Assembly: GCF_015706575.1 (NCBI RefSeq)
Contig: NW_024037058.1
Span: 18,187,547-18,251,546, forward strand
Direction of reading: 5' to 3'
Origin: Patiria miniata
Lineage: Eukaryota > Echinodermata > Asteroidea > Valvatida > Asterinidae
Length of the DNA stretch: 64,000 nt
A program made the position numbers and the translations under genes. The notes beneath the pieces were generated by a model. It had not been told where the DNA came from and made no database searches. It saw only the letters and a program-made list of their open reading frames with translations. This document shows positions 1-11,087 of the stretch, piece by piece. Within the stretch, counting starts at the first letter, position 1. Every line of letters starts with the position of its first letter.

Positions 1-60
1 ACCGGAACGGCAATCCAGAGGTCGCAGGTTCAAGCCCCACTCCGGTCAATTTCTTTGTTC
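1..60 (+). repeat. tRNA-derived SINE tail (3' part)
   Basis: The first 60 bases contain a pol III B-box-like stretch (GGTTCAAGCCCC near 28-39) followed by an AT-rich tail. No A box is visible because the window starts here. It reads like the 3' half of a tRNA-derived SINE lying in the last intron of the upstream gene. An intact tRNA is unlikely because no good T stem forms. Confidence 0.4.
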
Positions 61-156
61 AACTTTAAAAATGATAATAAAGAACCCAGTCAGTTACCCT
101 TTGTGGTTTAGCTAAAGATGTAGTTTTAAGGTTCTTTCTTCATTCTCTCTCAACAG

Positions 157-245
157 TAAAAAGACCCAAGAAAGGCATGGCCACAGCCAAACAACGGCTC
201 AGCAAAATCCTGAAACTGAAGAAAGGCGGCCGACTGATCATGTGA
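157..245 (+). CDS. Terminal coding exon of an upstream gene (partial, unrecognised)
   Basis: A pyrimidine-rich tract ending in CAACAG (to 156) is a good 3' splice site. The exon opens in the middle of a codon (two bases complete it) and reads KRPKKGMATAKQRLSKILKL, then eight more residues (KKGGRLIM), before TGA at 243-245. The tail is very basic (many Lys/Arg), as in nuclear or nucleolar proteins, but I do not recognise the family and assign no function. The start and all other exons lie left of the window. The absence of stops, the splice site and the protein-like composition support a real exon; with only 28 residues it remains a partial call. Confidence 0.6.
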
Positions 246-1389
246 CGTCTGACATCATCCATATGACCCTTGACCTGAGCCATCATCCCTTTTTGGGGTC
301 TTACTGTAAATTTGTATACATAAAAAGAATTTGTATCTCATGCGGAGGTCTTTTTATTCTTGTGTAAAAAAAAATGTTCATATCAGCCTGTTAAAAAGAA
401 GAAGAAAAAAAGGAAAACAATTTTTTTAAAGTAAAATTATGTGATTATTTTCATTTCTTCCTAATCTTGTTTTGGAAAAATCTCGACAATCCGAACGTAT
501 TTATTTATTTTATTTTTCATCTTATTCTCTCAAAAATTCTTCCTGGCATATTTTTTTAATGCAATCCAAAGATTCTTAAATCTGTTACATATCAAGCTTT
601 AAGGAAAAAAAACTTAACAGGTTCAAACTTTAAAACAGAAAAAAAAGAAATGTTTTTATCGAAATGGTAATGTTTGTACCACGGAGGGGACATTTGTGAC
701 GTGGTATGTCATGGTGAGGCACTTTTGGGCAAGAAGTCAAATTTGAGTTATTGCAATATTAGTAAAATATGGACCTTGCTTCTTCCAAACGCCGCTTTGT
801 TTTTTTGAAATTGGATATGCCAAAGCAAAGTTGCTAAAGTTTGAAATGTGCCTCTACTTTTGCATCATTTCAGAACGAAACCTTGAACAGAGTGTCCTTT
901 TGTGATACATCATGCCTCTCTATAAGTGTTTTATAAAATACTTTATCGATGTAATTTCAGTTTGAAACTTCTACGGGACATTTTTAAACATTATTAGCAT
1001 CACAAATTTCAAGAAATCTCAAAATCGCTGAAAATCACCCCGCTGGCATTTTATAGCTGCTTCTCCATTCGTATTGCTCTGCCCAATTCTGCCTGGTTTT
1101 GACATATCACGTTACATTTGTGGAACGAGCCCATAAGTAAGTTTACTTGAATCTTCTTGCATATCAACACTGCCATTATGAGATAATTGATAACATTTAT
1201 GCAGTAAACAACAGGTACCCGGACAGTGGTGCACTCAAGGGGGGCGGGGGGGGGGGGGCTTGAGCAACCCCTCCCCCCCCCACACACACACACATGACAT
1301 GCGCGGTTGCTACTTATTCGTGGGTTCAGTGTTTGACACCACGGAACGACAATCGGCTGATGAGAATCATGTCCCGAATACGGATTTCT
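246..1389 (+). other. 3' flank / UTR of upstream gene; AT-rich
   Basis: An AT-rich stretch with short A and T runs follows the stop codon. It probably begins with the 3' UTR of the upstream gene. No clean AATAAA signal stands out and no other gene is seen. A G run and a CA repeat lie near 1240-1295. Confidence 0.4.
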
Positions 1390-1612
1390 GGATTGTATCA
1401 CAAGAGGGCGCAATTCAAAATATGACTCGGCAACTTTTGAATCAGAAATCAAGTTCTAGAATATTGTGTTTTCTCAAATATACAGCATTCGTACAGCTAA
1501 AAGTTCATCAGGTTAGTTGTGAAAGCACTCGTCTTTAGATTTTGAGCACTTTGGTGCTTCAAATGAAAACAAAAATGCACAGCTGACAAATGGTCCAATC
1601 TATACCTTTAAT
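1390..1612 (-). repeat. Decayed end of a TTAA-type MITE
   Basis: Read on the minus strand, this matches the first about 220 bases of the MITE found in full at 21110, 24362 and 32488: the terminus AGGTATAGATTGGACCATTT, then the shared blocks around GTGCTCAAAATCTAAAG and CAAAAGTTGC. The other half is missing or too diverged to see. Confidence 0.55.
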
Positions 1613-1812
1613 CTGAGTGGCATTAAGCAGAAATTTTGAACAAATGACAATGAATCAGTGATTTTGGGGCAATATTACGGAGCTGCTAAGTACAGAAGTT
1701 TGAAAAGAACAGACAAATAAACTTTGCTTAGCAAGACAGCTTTAATACCAGCCAAAATGTCATTCATTTGCATATTGCACTTGTAACTGGTTCTGTAACT
1801 TGTAACTGCTTA

Positions 1813-2088
1813 GGGTGCGTCTCAATTCATATCTGGGATGAGTTCCAGACAAGTTGCAAATAGAAACATACACTTTGTCCAGAAGAAGCTCTGCATTTGT
1901 CCCGAACATGTTCCAGGAAGATTTTCATTAGCAACTGCTTGACTCGTCAATACTGATAACTTCATTGCGGGAAGATTGCAGGGAAGTTGTTCAGAATCCT
2001 GCAACTTATACCCGATCCAATGTCCACAACTTCTCCGAAATTCAACTCGGATCCAGAACTTGTTCCGGATGTGAATTGATTCGGACCC
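1813..2088. mobile_element. PIF/Harbinger-like MITE with TTA target duplication
   Basis: The ends are inverted repeats: left GGGTGCGTCTCAATTCATAT, right (reversed) GGGTCCGAATCAATTCACAT. The element is flanked on both sides by TTA (1810-1812 and 2089-2091). A 3-bp TWA duplication and a GGG start are typical of PIF/Harbinger MITEs. It is 276 bp long and non-coding. Confidence 0.6.
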
Positions 2089-2622
2089 TTAGCTTCTAAA
2101 TCTGCTTACTGATTCTTTGAGACTGATCCCAGTATTAAGCCGAGGACTGCATCACTTGGTAGAGAAAATGTACAGCATTTTTGTGTGTGTGTTTGTGTGC
2201 TTTAGAATAACTTAATGTCGTCGAGGCTTCTTTGTAGAGGCTAGTCAGTATGTGACGCAACAAAATTCATTTCTGAAATTGTTAAAGTCCAGTCCAGTCG
2301 TTTTATTTCTAGCTATCTGTTAGTCCGTGTACCGTCCCACACCGCCCTGCCTGCTACTCCCTGTACCGCCCAAACTGCCCCAGCATTGTATAGTTTTATG
2401 GAATCTGCAGGGAATAAGTACAATGTAATACAATGTATAGCAGGTTCAAAAGGGTTATTAAGTTGACGCCCACAACTCCTCAGTGTTTGCCACATGGACT
2501 GTTTTTCCACTCTCTTTATTCTCCCCCCCCCCCCCCCTTATTTGGTTGAATTTTCTGTGACAGATTTTATGGGAAGAATTACATGTACGTGTTTAGCATA
2601 CAAATAATAAATGTTTGTGGAC

Positions 2623-2946
2623 GCAATGGTTAGAATAATTTCATGGGGTGACAGATGGAATGTTCCATTCCACGAGGCGAAGCCAAGTGGAATGGAACGT
2701 TCCATGTGTTGTTGAATGAAATTATTCTTACCATTGCTTGAAAGTGAATCATTCTTTATTTGTTTTAACACCTGAATAAAAACCTTATCATCTGATTGGT
2801 CGGAGCCGCCAACATTGTGACCGTGCAATGGAAGTTCCATTTACTGTGGAATGGAACTTGCAGCATGGCCGGGCCTTGGGTTGGGATGAATAATTCAATG
2901 ACACGTTATCAATGACCCACCAATCAGATGACGGGGATTATTCAGG
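2623..2946. repeat. Two adjacent long hairpins
   Basis: The first imperfect palindrome (2623-2737) has arms starting GCAATGGTTAGAATAATTTC and ending with the complement; its centre is a GGAATGTTCCATTCCAC hairpin. The second (2771-2946) has arms beginning CCTGAATAA and containing ATCATCTGATTGGT, with another GGAA/TTCC hairpin near its middle. These look like two MITE-type palindromes side by side. No target duplication is clear. Confidence 0.5.
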
Positions 2947-3610
2947 CATTGCATAGTGTAGCATGTCAATGTTCATATCAGTCAAAAATACTTTGTAAAT
3001 AGACAGGCCTCTGTGTCACATTAAATTATTTCCAACGGAACAATTGGTTATTTGCCCATATCAAAAACTTTGATATTTATATGTTTCCATTTTTTTATAC
3101 ACTGGAAACACTGCTTTGTAAAATTGTGTATATTGAAAGGAAAGTTGGGACAGACAGTAAAATGGACATTGGACAAGAGGAGGGTCACTGTACGCGTTTG
3201 AAAATAAATTGCAAAAGGATTTTCAAAGACAAAAACCTCCTCTGAGTATCCTATTAAGGCCAGCATTGAGACCCTCGATCAGCATGCATTCTGATTTGAA
3301 GTGAGTCTATCAAGTACAGTTTTCAAATAAACATTCTACATGGTAAAAACACAAAATTTCTCAAAAAACCTGGAATTGATCTTCAATTTTAAAGCATTGT
3401 AAAATATAAAGGCTTGTTGGATATTACTACCCCCCCCCCCCCTTCACCCTCTGACTAATGTGATGATTATTTGAAAATTAATTGGGCCAAAAAAATATAT
3501 GGAATGCTGAAGTTCCATGTATTCTCAACTGGCCTTAGAATGCAGGAAAAAGCATCAAAGATTTCCAAATTTTCTTTTCCCCCCAACAATTATATCATCA
3601 CCCATCATTA

Positions 3611-3795
3611 AAACATCAACTACACGTTGTACATGAAACTACACGTTCGAAATAAAAACATGTACTTTTGAAACGTGTAGTTCATGTTTTTATTTCGAAC
3701 GTGTAGTTGATGTTTTTATTTAGAACGTGTAGTTGATTTTTTCCTTTCGAACGTGTAGTTGATGTTTTCATTTCGAACGTGTAGTCAGTTGAGTT
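3611..3795. repeat. 26-bp minisatellite with an inverted leader copy
   Basis: About four tandem copies of a 26-bp unit starting ACGTGTAGTTGATGTTTTTA run from about 3673 to 3788. They are preceded by copies in the opposite orientation (TACACGTTCGAAATAAAAAC at 3639), so the array folds on itself. Confidence 0.65.
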
Positions 3796-3811
3796 ACACG
3801 CCAAGTTTTAA

Positions 3812-4142
3812 AATGTGTATCCACTTTTCCCCCTACAACCCCTATGTGGTTTAATTTGGTATGACTTTTTAAATTGAGAGTAAGGGTAAATCAAAAGCCA
3901 AATAATCTGGATTGTCAATGTCACCGTGAAGAACATTCTGCACAAGAACAGTCACACCCCCCCCCCCCCCCACCTCCCCCTTGATTGGTGTTAGTTACAA
4001 TGTGCATCCACTTTTTCCCCTCCAACTCATTATGTTTTAATTTGGTATAACGTTTTAAATTGAGGGTAATGGTAAAATAAACCAAGAGACAAAAAGTCGG
4101 GATTGTCATTTCAAGAACAATCTGCACAAGAACAGTCACACC
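3812..4142 (+). repeat. Tandem duplication of about 150 bp
   Basis: Two similar copies (about 3812-3958 and 3996-4142) share a TCCACTTTTtCCCC start, TTAATTTGGTAT, and the end CTGCACAAGAACAGTCACAC. A poly-C run separates them. Confidence 0.6.
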
Positions 4143-5019
4143 AGCCTGGTATTGGTATTTCTGTATGCGAGTGCACATACATGCGCCAGGGCACTGTTTT
4201 GATCCCAAGTGCCAAATATTGACGTGAAATGTGTCCTTGAAAAACTTGGCTGGTCAAAAAACCTGAGTACCTTGTCTTTGCCTCGATCATGAACATTTTA
4301 GAGATTTCTGTCAGCTAAAGAGTCAAAGTGAGTTGAGTTGGGCCCATCATTATTTGGGCAAATTCTGTAAAATAACGATTGAATTAGAAACAAGATCTGA
4401 TGGAAACACGGGGGGAAATTGTTGTAGCCCTTGATATAATTGTTTTTGCGTATGGCGGGGGATATATTTAATTATGATTTGATACACTACCTCACAGCCT
4501 CGCTCTTGGAATTGGACTATTTTGTGAAGGTGAATGGGCCGAGGGTAATACTTATGTCAAATTTGTGATATCAGCCATTCTTTCTCTGACCGCATTTTGT
4601 CACCGGCCTGACGACTATTGCTTTGTCATGGAAGGAACACATCCGGCCAAAACGTGTATTTTACATCAAACATGAATGTTTGAGGCTAGGCCGGCTGTGG
4701 GCGATAGTTGCTTTCCTGTTTTGTATTATTCCAGAGCGAACACTGTGTACCCGGGAAACTACTCAGGAAAATGTTGTGAAAGCTTGATGTAAAATATCTG
4801 CAAGCCAAATCAATCACATCCGCAAAGTAAAACAATGTATCATGACTCATCATGAGGCGAGAAGTTTTATAATCTCTTATAGTGCTTGTCACGGTAGGTT
4901 TTTTTTCAATTGGGAAAATGTCGAACCGTTTATCCAAACTTTTACATTGATTAATATGAAGAAGTTATTATAAAGCCTAATGGCTTGAAGGTTCAATTCG
5001 AAATGAACTCGTTGCTTTC
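4143..5019. other. Spacer, no gene seen
   Basis: Ordinary AT-rich sequence. No ORF with protein-like composition, RNA gene or clear repeat structure was found. Confidence 0.4.
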
Positions 5020-5028
5020 GGTTATCTG

Positions 5029-5095
5029 CATGGGCGTCGCGAGGGGGGGGGGGGGGGGCAAGGGGGGGCACCCCCCCCCCCCCCCCCCCCCCTGG

Positions 5096-5128
<33 letters not shown>

Positions 5129-5322
5129 AAAAAAAAGGAAAAAAAAAAAAAGAAAAAGAGGCGCGAAGACAAAGTGGTGTAAATTTAATGAGTTGGGGGG
5201 GGGGGCCAAATGTCCCTGCCCCCCTCTAAAACTGATAAATCGAGAATGTGTTGAGAAATACAAGCAGTTTTTGGCAAAAATTTTTTTTGCCCCCCTCTAG
5301 AAAAAATCCTGGCGACGCCCAT
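5029..5322. mobile_element. G/C-run MITE with 9-bp target duplication
   Basis: The ends are inverted: CATGGGCGTCGC at the left and GGCGACGCCCAT at the right. GGTTATCTG stands on both sides (5020-5028 and 5323-5331), a perfect 9-bp target duplication. The inside is mostly poly-G, poly-C and poly-A, so the long frames across it are low-complexity artefacts. It is non-autonomous. Confidence 0.75.
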
Positions 5323-5331
5323 GGTTATCTG

Positions 5332-6754
5332 TTTTAAAAAAAAATGGTTGTCGTGAAGTTTAGGACCCCGATAATAAGAGAACGAAACGACACTTTTATG
5401 TTTTGGGACTTTATACCTGCAAGAAACGTCACTTTATATGTTTGGAATCATCTTAATAGTTCGCCAAGATACCATGTTGAATACCACCAAGCTTAATTTT
5501 GTGGAAAGAGGGCAGGGTTTTGATTTATGAGGGAAATTATTGGGGTAAAACATGGAACAACAGCCCCGCTAGCCGTACTGGTCTCACAAAGTGAGAACTT
5601 CTCCAACACGCACGTCTCCGAGTGCACAAAAGATTAAGAAATTCGCGTTACCTTCAAAGGTACTTGCTAAAATAACCCCCCAAAACACGACTCGATCTGA
5701 AGAAAAGAGACTGCTTGATGCTGCGCAAGTTGTTAAGGAACGGTACTTGTACAAATAAATTTGGTGGTGTTCTAAAGTACACGATTATATATTACTAAAC
5801 TATGATAAGTAAATTTATGAAACATTGAGACTGAAAGGGAAGATACAACATTTTGCAAACATTAAAAAAACGAAATGATCAAATTATCTAGAAATATCTT
5901 ACTGGATTGTTAGGGAATGACACTTCTACTTCTAAAGCATCCTTTAAAGTTGCTGCTCCTAGTGTGCTGACATTTTCAAGAAAAAGTGTATTTTTCGGCC
6001 GACCAGCGTTGGAGAAAACTGGGTTTTTTTCCCTTCAAAAAGTGTTCCTAATATTTCATCTGCATTTTCTTTGCAACTGATTTACACACATGTGAAAACC
6101 ACCATTAAAACCTGCTAGACTGATTCTCTGATCTTACAACTCCCCAAAGTCTATAAATTGCTCCGGCCGTTTCATCTTAAGTGGGGTCACGGAACAAGAC
6201 TACAAGAATATGATTGGTTTTCTTGGTTTCTCCAGCATTTACGAACCCAAAACGTGAAACAAGAAACAATATTTTCTATAACATACTAAATCCTCCAAAT
6301 CCATTTATTTCTGAAAATTGCAGCAATAGCAAATGTTGTACAATTAATTCCCTATGTAAAAAGTGCTTGCTCATATAGGGGTTTCCCCGAATGAGAAATC
6401 GTAGGATGCGGTTTAGACCCGTGAACGTACGTGGCGCGCGCGTTGTATACAACGTGGCGCGCGCGTGGGCGAAGCGAAACATATGACACATCCCATGCCA
6501 AAAGCATATAACTGAGTGTAGATTTTGTCAGACCGTGCGAACTGAATGAAGAAGGCGGTGGTTGTGTCCGGGTTATCAGACTATTGAGGTAAGTAAAATA
6601 TCACTAAAGAGTAACTCAGTAAACTCACGTACACGACCGGTTCATACTTCACACGAAAGCGAACACTAAGTCAACAAAACCTCAGAGTTCTGAAGTTTCA
6701 TTCACGGCGTTCGTCGTGAAGGCCCTACCAAGAATTGCCATTTTATAAATTTGC
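5332..6754. other. Spacer, no gene seen
   Basis: Mostly plain AT-rich sequence. Near 6429-6465 a GC-rich direct repeat of ACGTGGCGCGCGCGT flanks the palindrome TTGTATACAA. Near 6617-6670 one end of the CCGGTTCATACTTC MITE family is present without a partner end. Confidence 0.4.
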
Positions 6755-8638
6755 TTCACACTGTAGCTGGAGTTACCCAGCCCTGAGTTTTATCATATGG
6801 GTTGTCCTCTGTTAGAAAAGACCATTCAGGAAGACCTACGGAGTGGTCCAGCGTCTCCTCCGGAGGAAGTTGGATGACTTTAGTCGTATCGTGTAGAATT
6901 TTCGCCTGTCGTTGTAAACACAAAGCAAAATACAATGTACATTTCTTTTCCAATTCCTTTTATCATTTTCCCAATACTTTGTTTGAGGGAGACACCGTAT
7001 TCCTTGAAATGCATTTGAATCAAGCTTGACTTTTAATATCCGTTCCAAAAATCAGTGTCGAAAAAATATGGTTCTCAGAACAGTTAAAATATAATCTTGG
7101 TTTTGGGGAAATAACATTATTCAAATACCATTAATGGTTAAACGATGAGAAAATGATATGAAACGATATCATTTTGCGTACACCAGGCGTTCCCCTTTTT
7201 TTGTATAATATGATAGGTTAAACATACCTCCATCTCTGTTTTCGCTGCCTGAATGTCTTGATCATACCGGACGCCATATCGATCTATTATGTTCCTAACA
7301 GTCCCCGAGGTGTGGCATAGTCCCGTCTTACTCAGAGCATTGAGTAGCTGCAATGAGACAATTTGGAGCTTGGGATCTAACTTATTTACGCTCTCGATGA
7401 GGTTGAAAGTGCCTAAGCAGGATACATACCATTTGGAAGTAAATTTAGGTGAAATTAAATATATTCTAAGTGAGGTATATTAACGAATTTTAAACTATGC
7501 TTGGAGTGAAGGAGAAGGCGCCTTTCTTGATTTACTCTAGGTGCATCTCAAGAGATGATTGTCATAACAGGTTCATGTTGCTCCTCTTAGAAAACGAATT
7601 TTTGGATGTACAAATAATTGCACATTTGTAATAAGCAGTCATTACATCAAAAATTCATTCTTTACGTGTTGCATTGAAAATTGGGCGACTTCTTCAATTA
7701 AAATTCACCAAATATTATCCAGTTCTAAATTAACAAGTATTACACGCCGTACCATTGCACTACATCCATTCTTGTACATGGACATGCCAAGTAACGCTGG
7801 GATCAGCTTGAACCTTCCTGTCCTCATCTTAGCTACCATGGCAATAATTATACCAAGGCCGGGAACGAGGTGGCCAATCTGTCCGTCCTGTCTGCATTAG
7901 CATAATTGAAAAAGCAAGTTTGGCAATTATTATGCAAGGCAAAAATAACAATAAAGTCTTTGTCAGGCGGAAGCGTTTGTCAATTCATGGCAAAAGAACC
8001 CCTGAAGGTGGGTTGAATATTTTAACTTTGAACATATTTCCCTTACTAAGTGTGCCTTCACGTCAGAACTTGAAGCGGAGGTGCGGGCTTATAGGCTGTC
8101 AAGTTATCGGCGGCAGACATTTGCAATTGGTTTTCAGTGAATGCTTTTTTTTCAGTGTCATCCCTTCAAAAGTTATTTTACCACCTCACCCTCGAACGAT
8201 AGAACACACTTAGCCCAAAATTCGGTAATCTTGTGAAGAAAAAACAATGAACAATTTTAAACAAAAAGTCTGCGTGGTTATAACTCGCCAAATTACAGAT
8301 TTAAAGACGCAACTTCAAATAAAGAATACACACTGGGAGAGGTCACCAATTACTTTGTTATAAATGACTTCCAATATTTCAATTATTGTGGTCTGCTTAG
8401 TATTGAGCAGGCCTGGAGAAGAAATGCTAAGATACTCACATCTGTGTTTTGTGTCTCCCATTTTTCGTTGTCAAACTCCGTGAAAGAATGAGGTGCAGAA
8501 ATGGAAGGTTGGACTTGAATTCTTCCATGGCCTTGATCCAGCTGAAGGACTCTGCACTTTCTCAATTTACTCCGGAGGACACTAACATTACCTTTCTGCT
8601 CTTCACAAATTTTGACATCTCCAAACTGGTGTGATTCG

Positions 8639-9912
8639 TACGGAAGCTTGAATTGCCTTCCGAGATACCGCGTTACCGCGATAATTTATCGCAGAAATCC
8701 GGAAATCAAAGATAATTCCTTCCGCGATACCGCGTTACCGCGATAATTTATCACAGAAATCCAGAAATCAGAGATAATTCCTTCCGCGATACCGCGTTAC
8801 TGTGATAATTTATCACAGAAATCAGAGATACCTTTTCCTCGATACCGCGTTACTGTGATAATTTATCACAGAAATCCAGAAATCAGAGATACGTATTCCT
8901 CGATACCGCGTTACCGTGATAATTTATCACAGAAATCCAGAAATCAAAGATAAATCATTCAACGATACCGCGTTACTGCGATAATTTATCACAGAAATCC
9001 AGAAATCAGAGATACGTATTCCTCGATACCGCGTTACCGTGATAATTTATCACAGAAATCCAGAAATCAAAGATACCTATTCCGCGATACCGCGTTACCG
9101 CGATAATTTATCACAGAAATCCTGAATTCAGAGATAATTCCTTCCGCGATACCGCGTTACTGCGATAATTTATCACAGAAATCCAGAATTCAGAGATAAT
9201 TCCTTCCGCGATACCGCGTTACTGTGATAATTTATCACAGAAATCCGGAATACAAAGATAATTCCTTCCTTGATACCGCGTTACCGCGATAATCATCACA
9301 GAAATCCGGAATTCAAAGACAAATCGGTAACGAGGAAGGAATTATCTTTGAATTCCGGATTTCTGTGCTAAATTATCGCAGTAACGCGGTATCGCGGAAG
9401 GAATTATCTCTGATTTCTGGATTTCTGTGATAAATTATCGCAGTAACGCGGTATCGCGGACGGAATTATCTCTGATTTCTGGATTTCTGTGATAAATTAT
9501 CGCAGTAACGCGGTATCGCGGAAGGAATTATCTCTGAATTCAGGATTTCTGTGATAAATTATCATGGTAACGCGGTATCGCGGAATAGGTATCTTTGATT
9601 TCTGGATTTCTGTGATAAATTATCACAGTAACGCGGTATCGCGGAAGGAATTATTTCTGATTTCTGGATTTCTGTGATAAATTATCGCAGTAACGCGGTA
9701 TCGAGGAAAAGGTATCTCTGATTTCTGGATTTCTGTGATAAATTATCACAGTAACGCGGTATCGTTGAATGATTTATCTTTGATTTCACGATTTCTGTGA
9801 TAAATTATCGCAGTAACGCAGTATCGCGGAAGGAATTATCTCTGATTTCCTGATTTCTGCGATAAATTATCGCGGTAACGCGGTATCTCGGAAGGCAATT
9901 CAAGCTTCCGTA
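8639..9912. mobile_element. Foldback element made of about 60-bp subrepeats
   Basis: The left half holds about 11 tandem copies of a roughly 60-bp unit containing GATACCGCGTTACYGYGATA, ATTTATCACAGAAATCC and GATAATTCCTTCC. The right half holds the same units inverted, with the turn near 9325. The outer ends are perfect inverted repeats starting TACGGAAGCTTGAATTGCCT. GATTCG flanks both sides (8633-8638 and 9913-9918), a 6-bp target duplication. Long arms of tandem subrepeats define foldback transposons, such as the TU elements of sea urchins. Removing the element and one GATTCG rejoins an open exon on the minus strand. Confidence 0.8.
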
Positions 9913-10691
9913 GATTCGCCATGACTGTCATGATCTCTGATTTAGCCCTTTCACTGTTCTTTAACGCTGTACGAACTGCAGCGCCGTAGTGAGAAGCATT
10001 GATAGACTTGACCATTGCTCTCATAAACCCCTGAATACATGAAAGAAATTATCATTTATTAGTGACTCATAGAAATATTAAACAAGGGGGTGATCTATCA
10101 CAAGGCACGAATGGGGGAGGGGTTCATGACAAGAACAGTCAACGGTATGCGGGCAAATTCGGTGAATTTGTAATTGTACAAACGTGATTGCTATAGGATT
10201 TGTTTTTTTTTTTACTAAGAAAAAGAATTCCCGTTCTTATTAGAAGAATTCATGTTCTTATTAGTCGTGCTCATTATTTGTTGAGTCACACCAAAAAGTA
10301 TTGGAAGGGGGGGGGGAACTTTGTGGTTTTATTTGGGGGGGGGGGGAACTGTGTATTAAATACCCTCTTTGGTCGACGTCGGGGAGAAAAGGGCAATCTT
10401 TTCTTGACATCCCTGGAGGCAGATATTGGTGACATTGCGGGACTCGCTGCCGCTAACTGTACACCAGGCTCTAAAGGAGTACTCGTAGGCCGGCATGGTT
10501 GCTTCGCTGGAGTGATATGCGAAGGGCCTGCAGTTGTAGGAGACAGACTTCTTTTTCTTCTCAATTGTGCCAAAGAACCTTTGTAAGAAAGAAGAACGGT
10601 TTGGGGGTATATGTTAAACAAGGCAGGCGCGGATCCGGAGGAGGTGGGGGGGGGGGTAAAACAACCTAGCTCTGTCCCAATATTTCCATTG

Positions 10692-11087
10692 AACTTTAGT
10701 ACAAATAATGTCAACAGCCCCCCCCCCTTCCGCTGTGACACCCCACTGAAACGAACCAAATTTGACCCCCACCCGCCCACGTATAGATTTGACGGAGGAC
10801 AAGTGAACGGAGAAAAAATATTGACACTTCATTAATGATTTAAAGATGGAAAACCCCACCATCCAAACCTTTATGTATCAGCCCCTGTACTTTAGTACAA
10901 ATAATGTCAACAGCCCCCCCCCCCCCTTCCGCTGTGACACCCCACTAAAATGAACCAAATTCGACCCCCACCCGCCCACGTATTGATTTGAAGGAGGCCA
11001 AGTGTACGGAGAAAAACATATCGACACTTCATTAATGATTTAAAGATGGAAAACCCCCACCATCCAAACCTTTATGTATCAGCCCCT
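10692..11087 (+). repeat. Tandem duplication of about 195 bp
   Basis: Two closely similar copies (10692-10885 and 10888-11087) both start ACTTTAGTACAAATAATGTC, contain a poly-C run and CCACCCGCCCACGTAT, and end CCTTTATGTATCAGCCCCTG. They lie in an intron of the transposon-borne gene fragment, beside a GGATCCGG-type G-rich repeat. Confidence 0.75.

Noticed and set aside
8639-9912. Regular 60-bp repeats reminiscent of a CRISPR array
   Set aside because: The repeats are contiguous with no unique spacers, turn round in the middle and are flanked by a target duplication; the host is a eukaryote.
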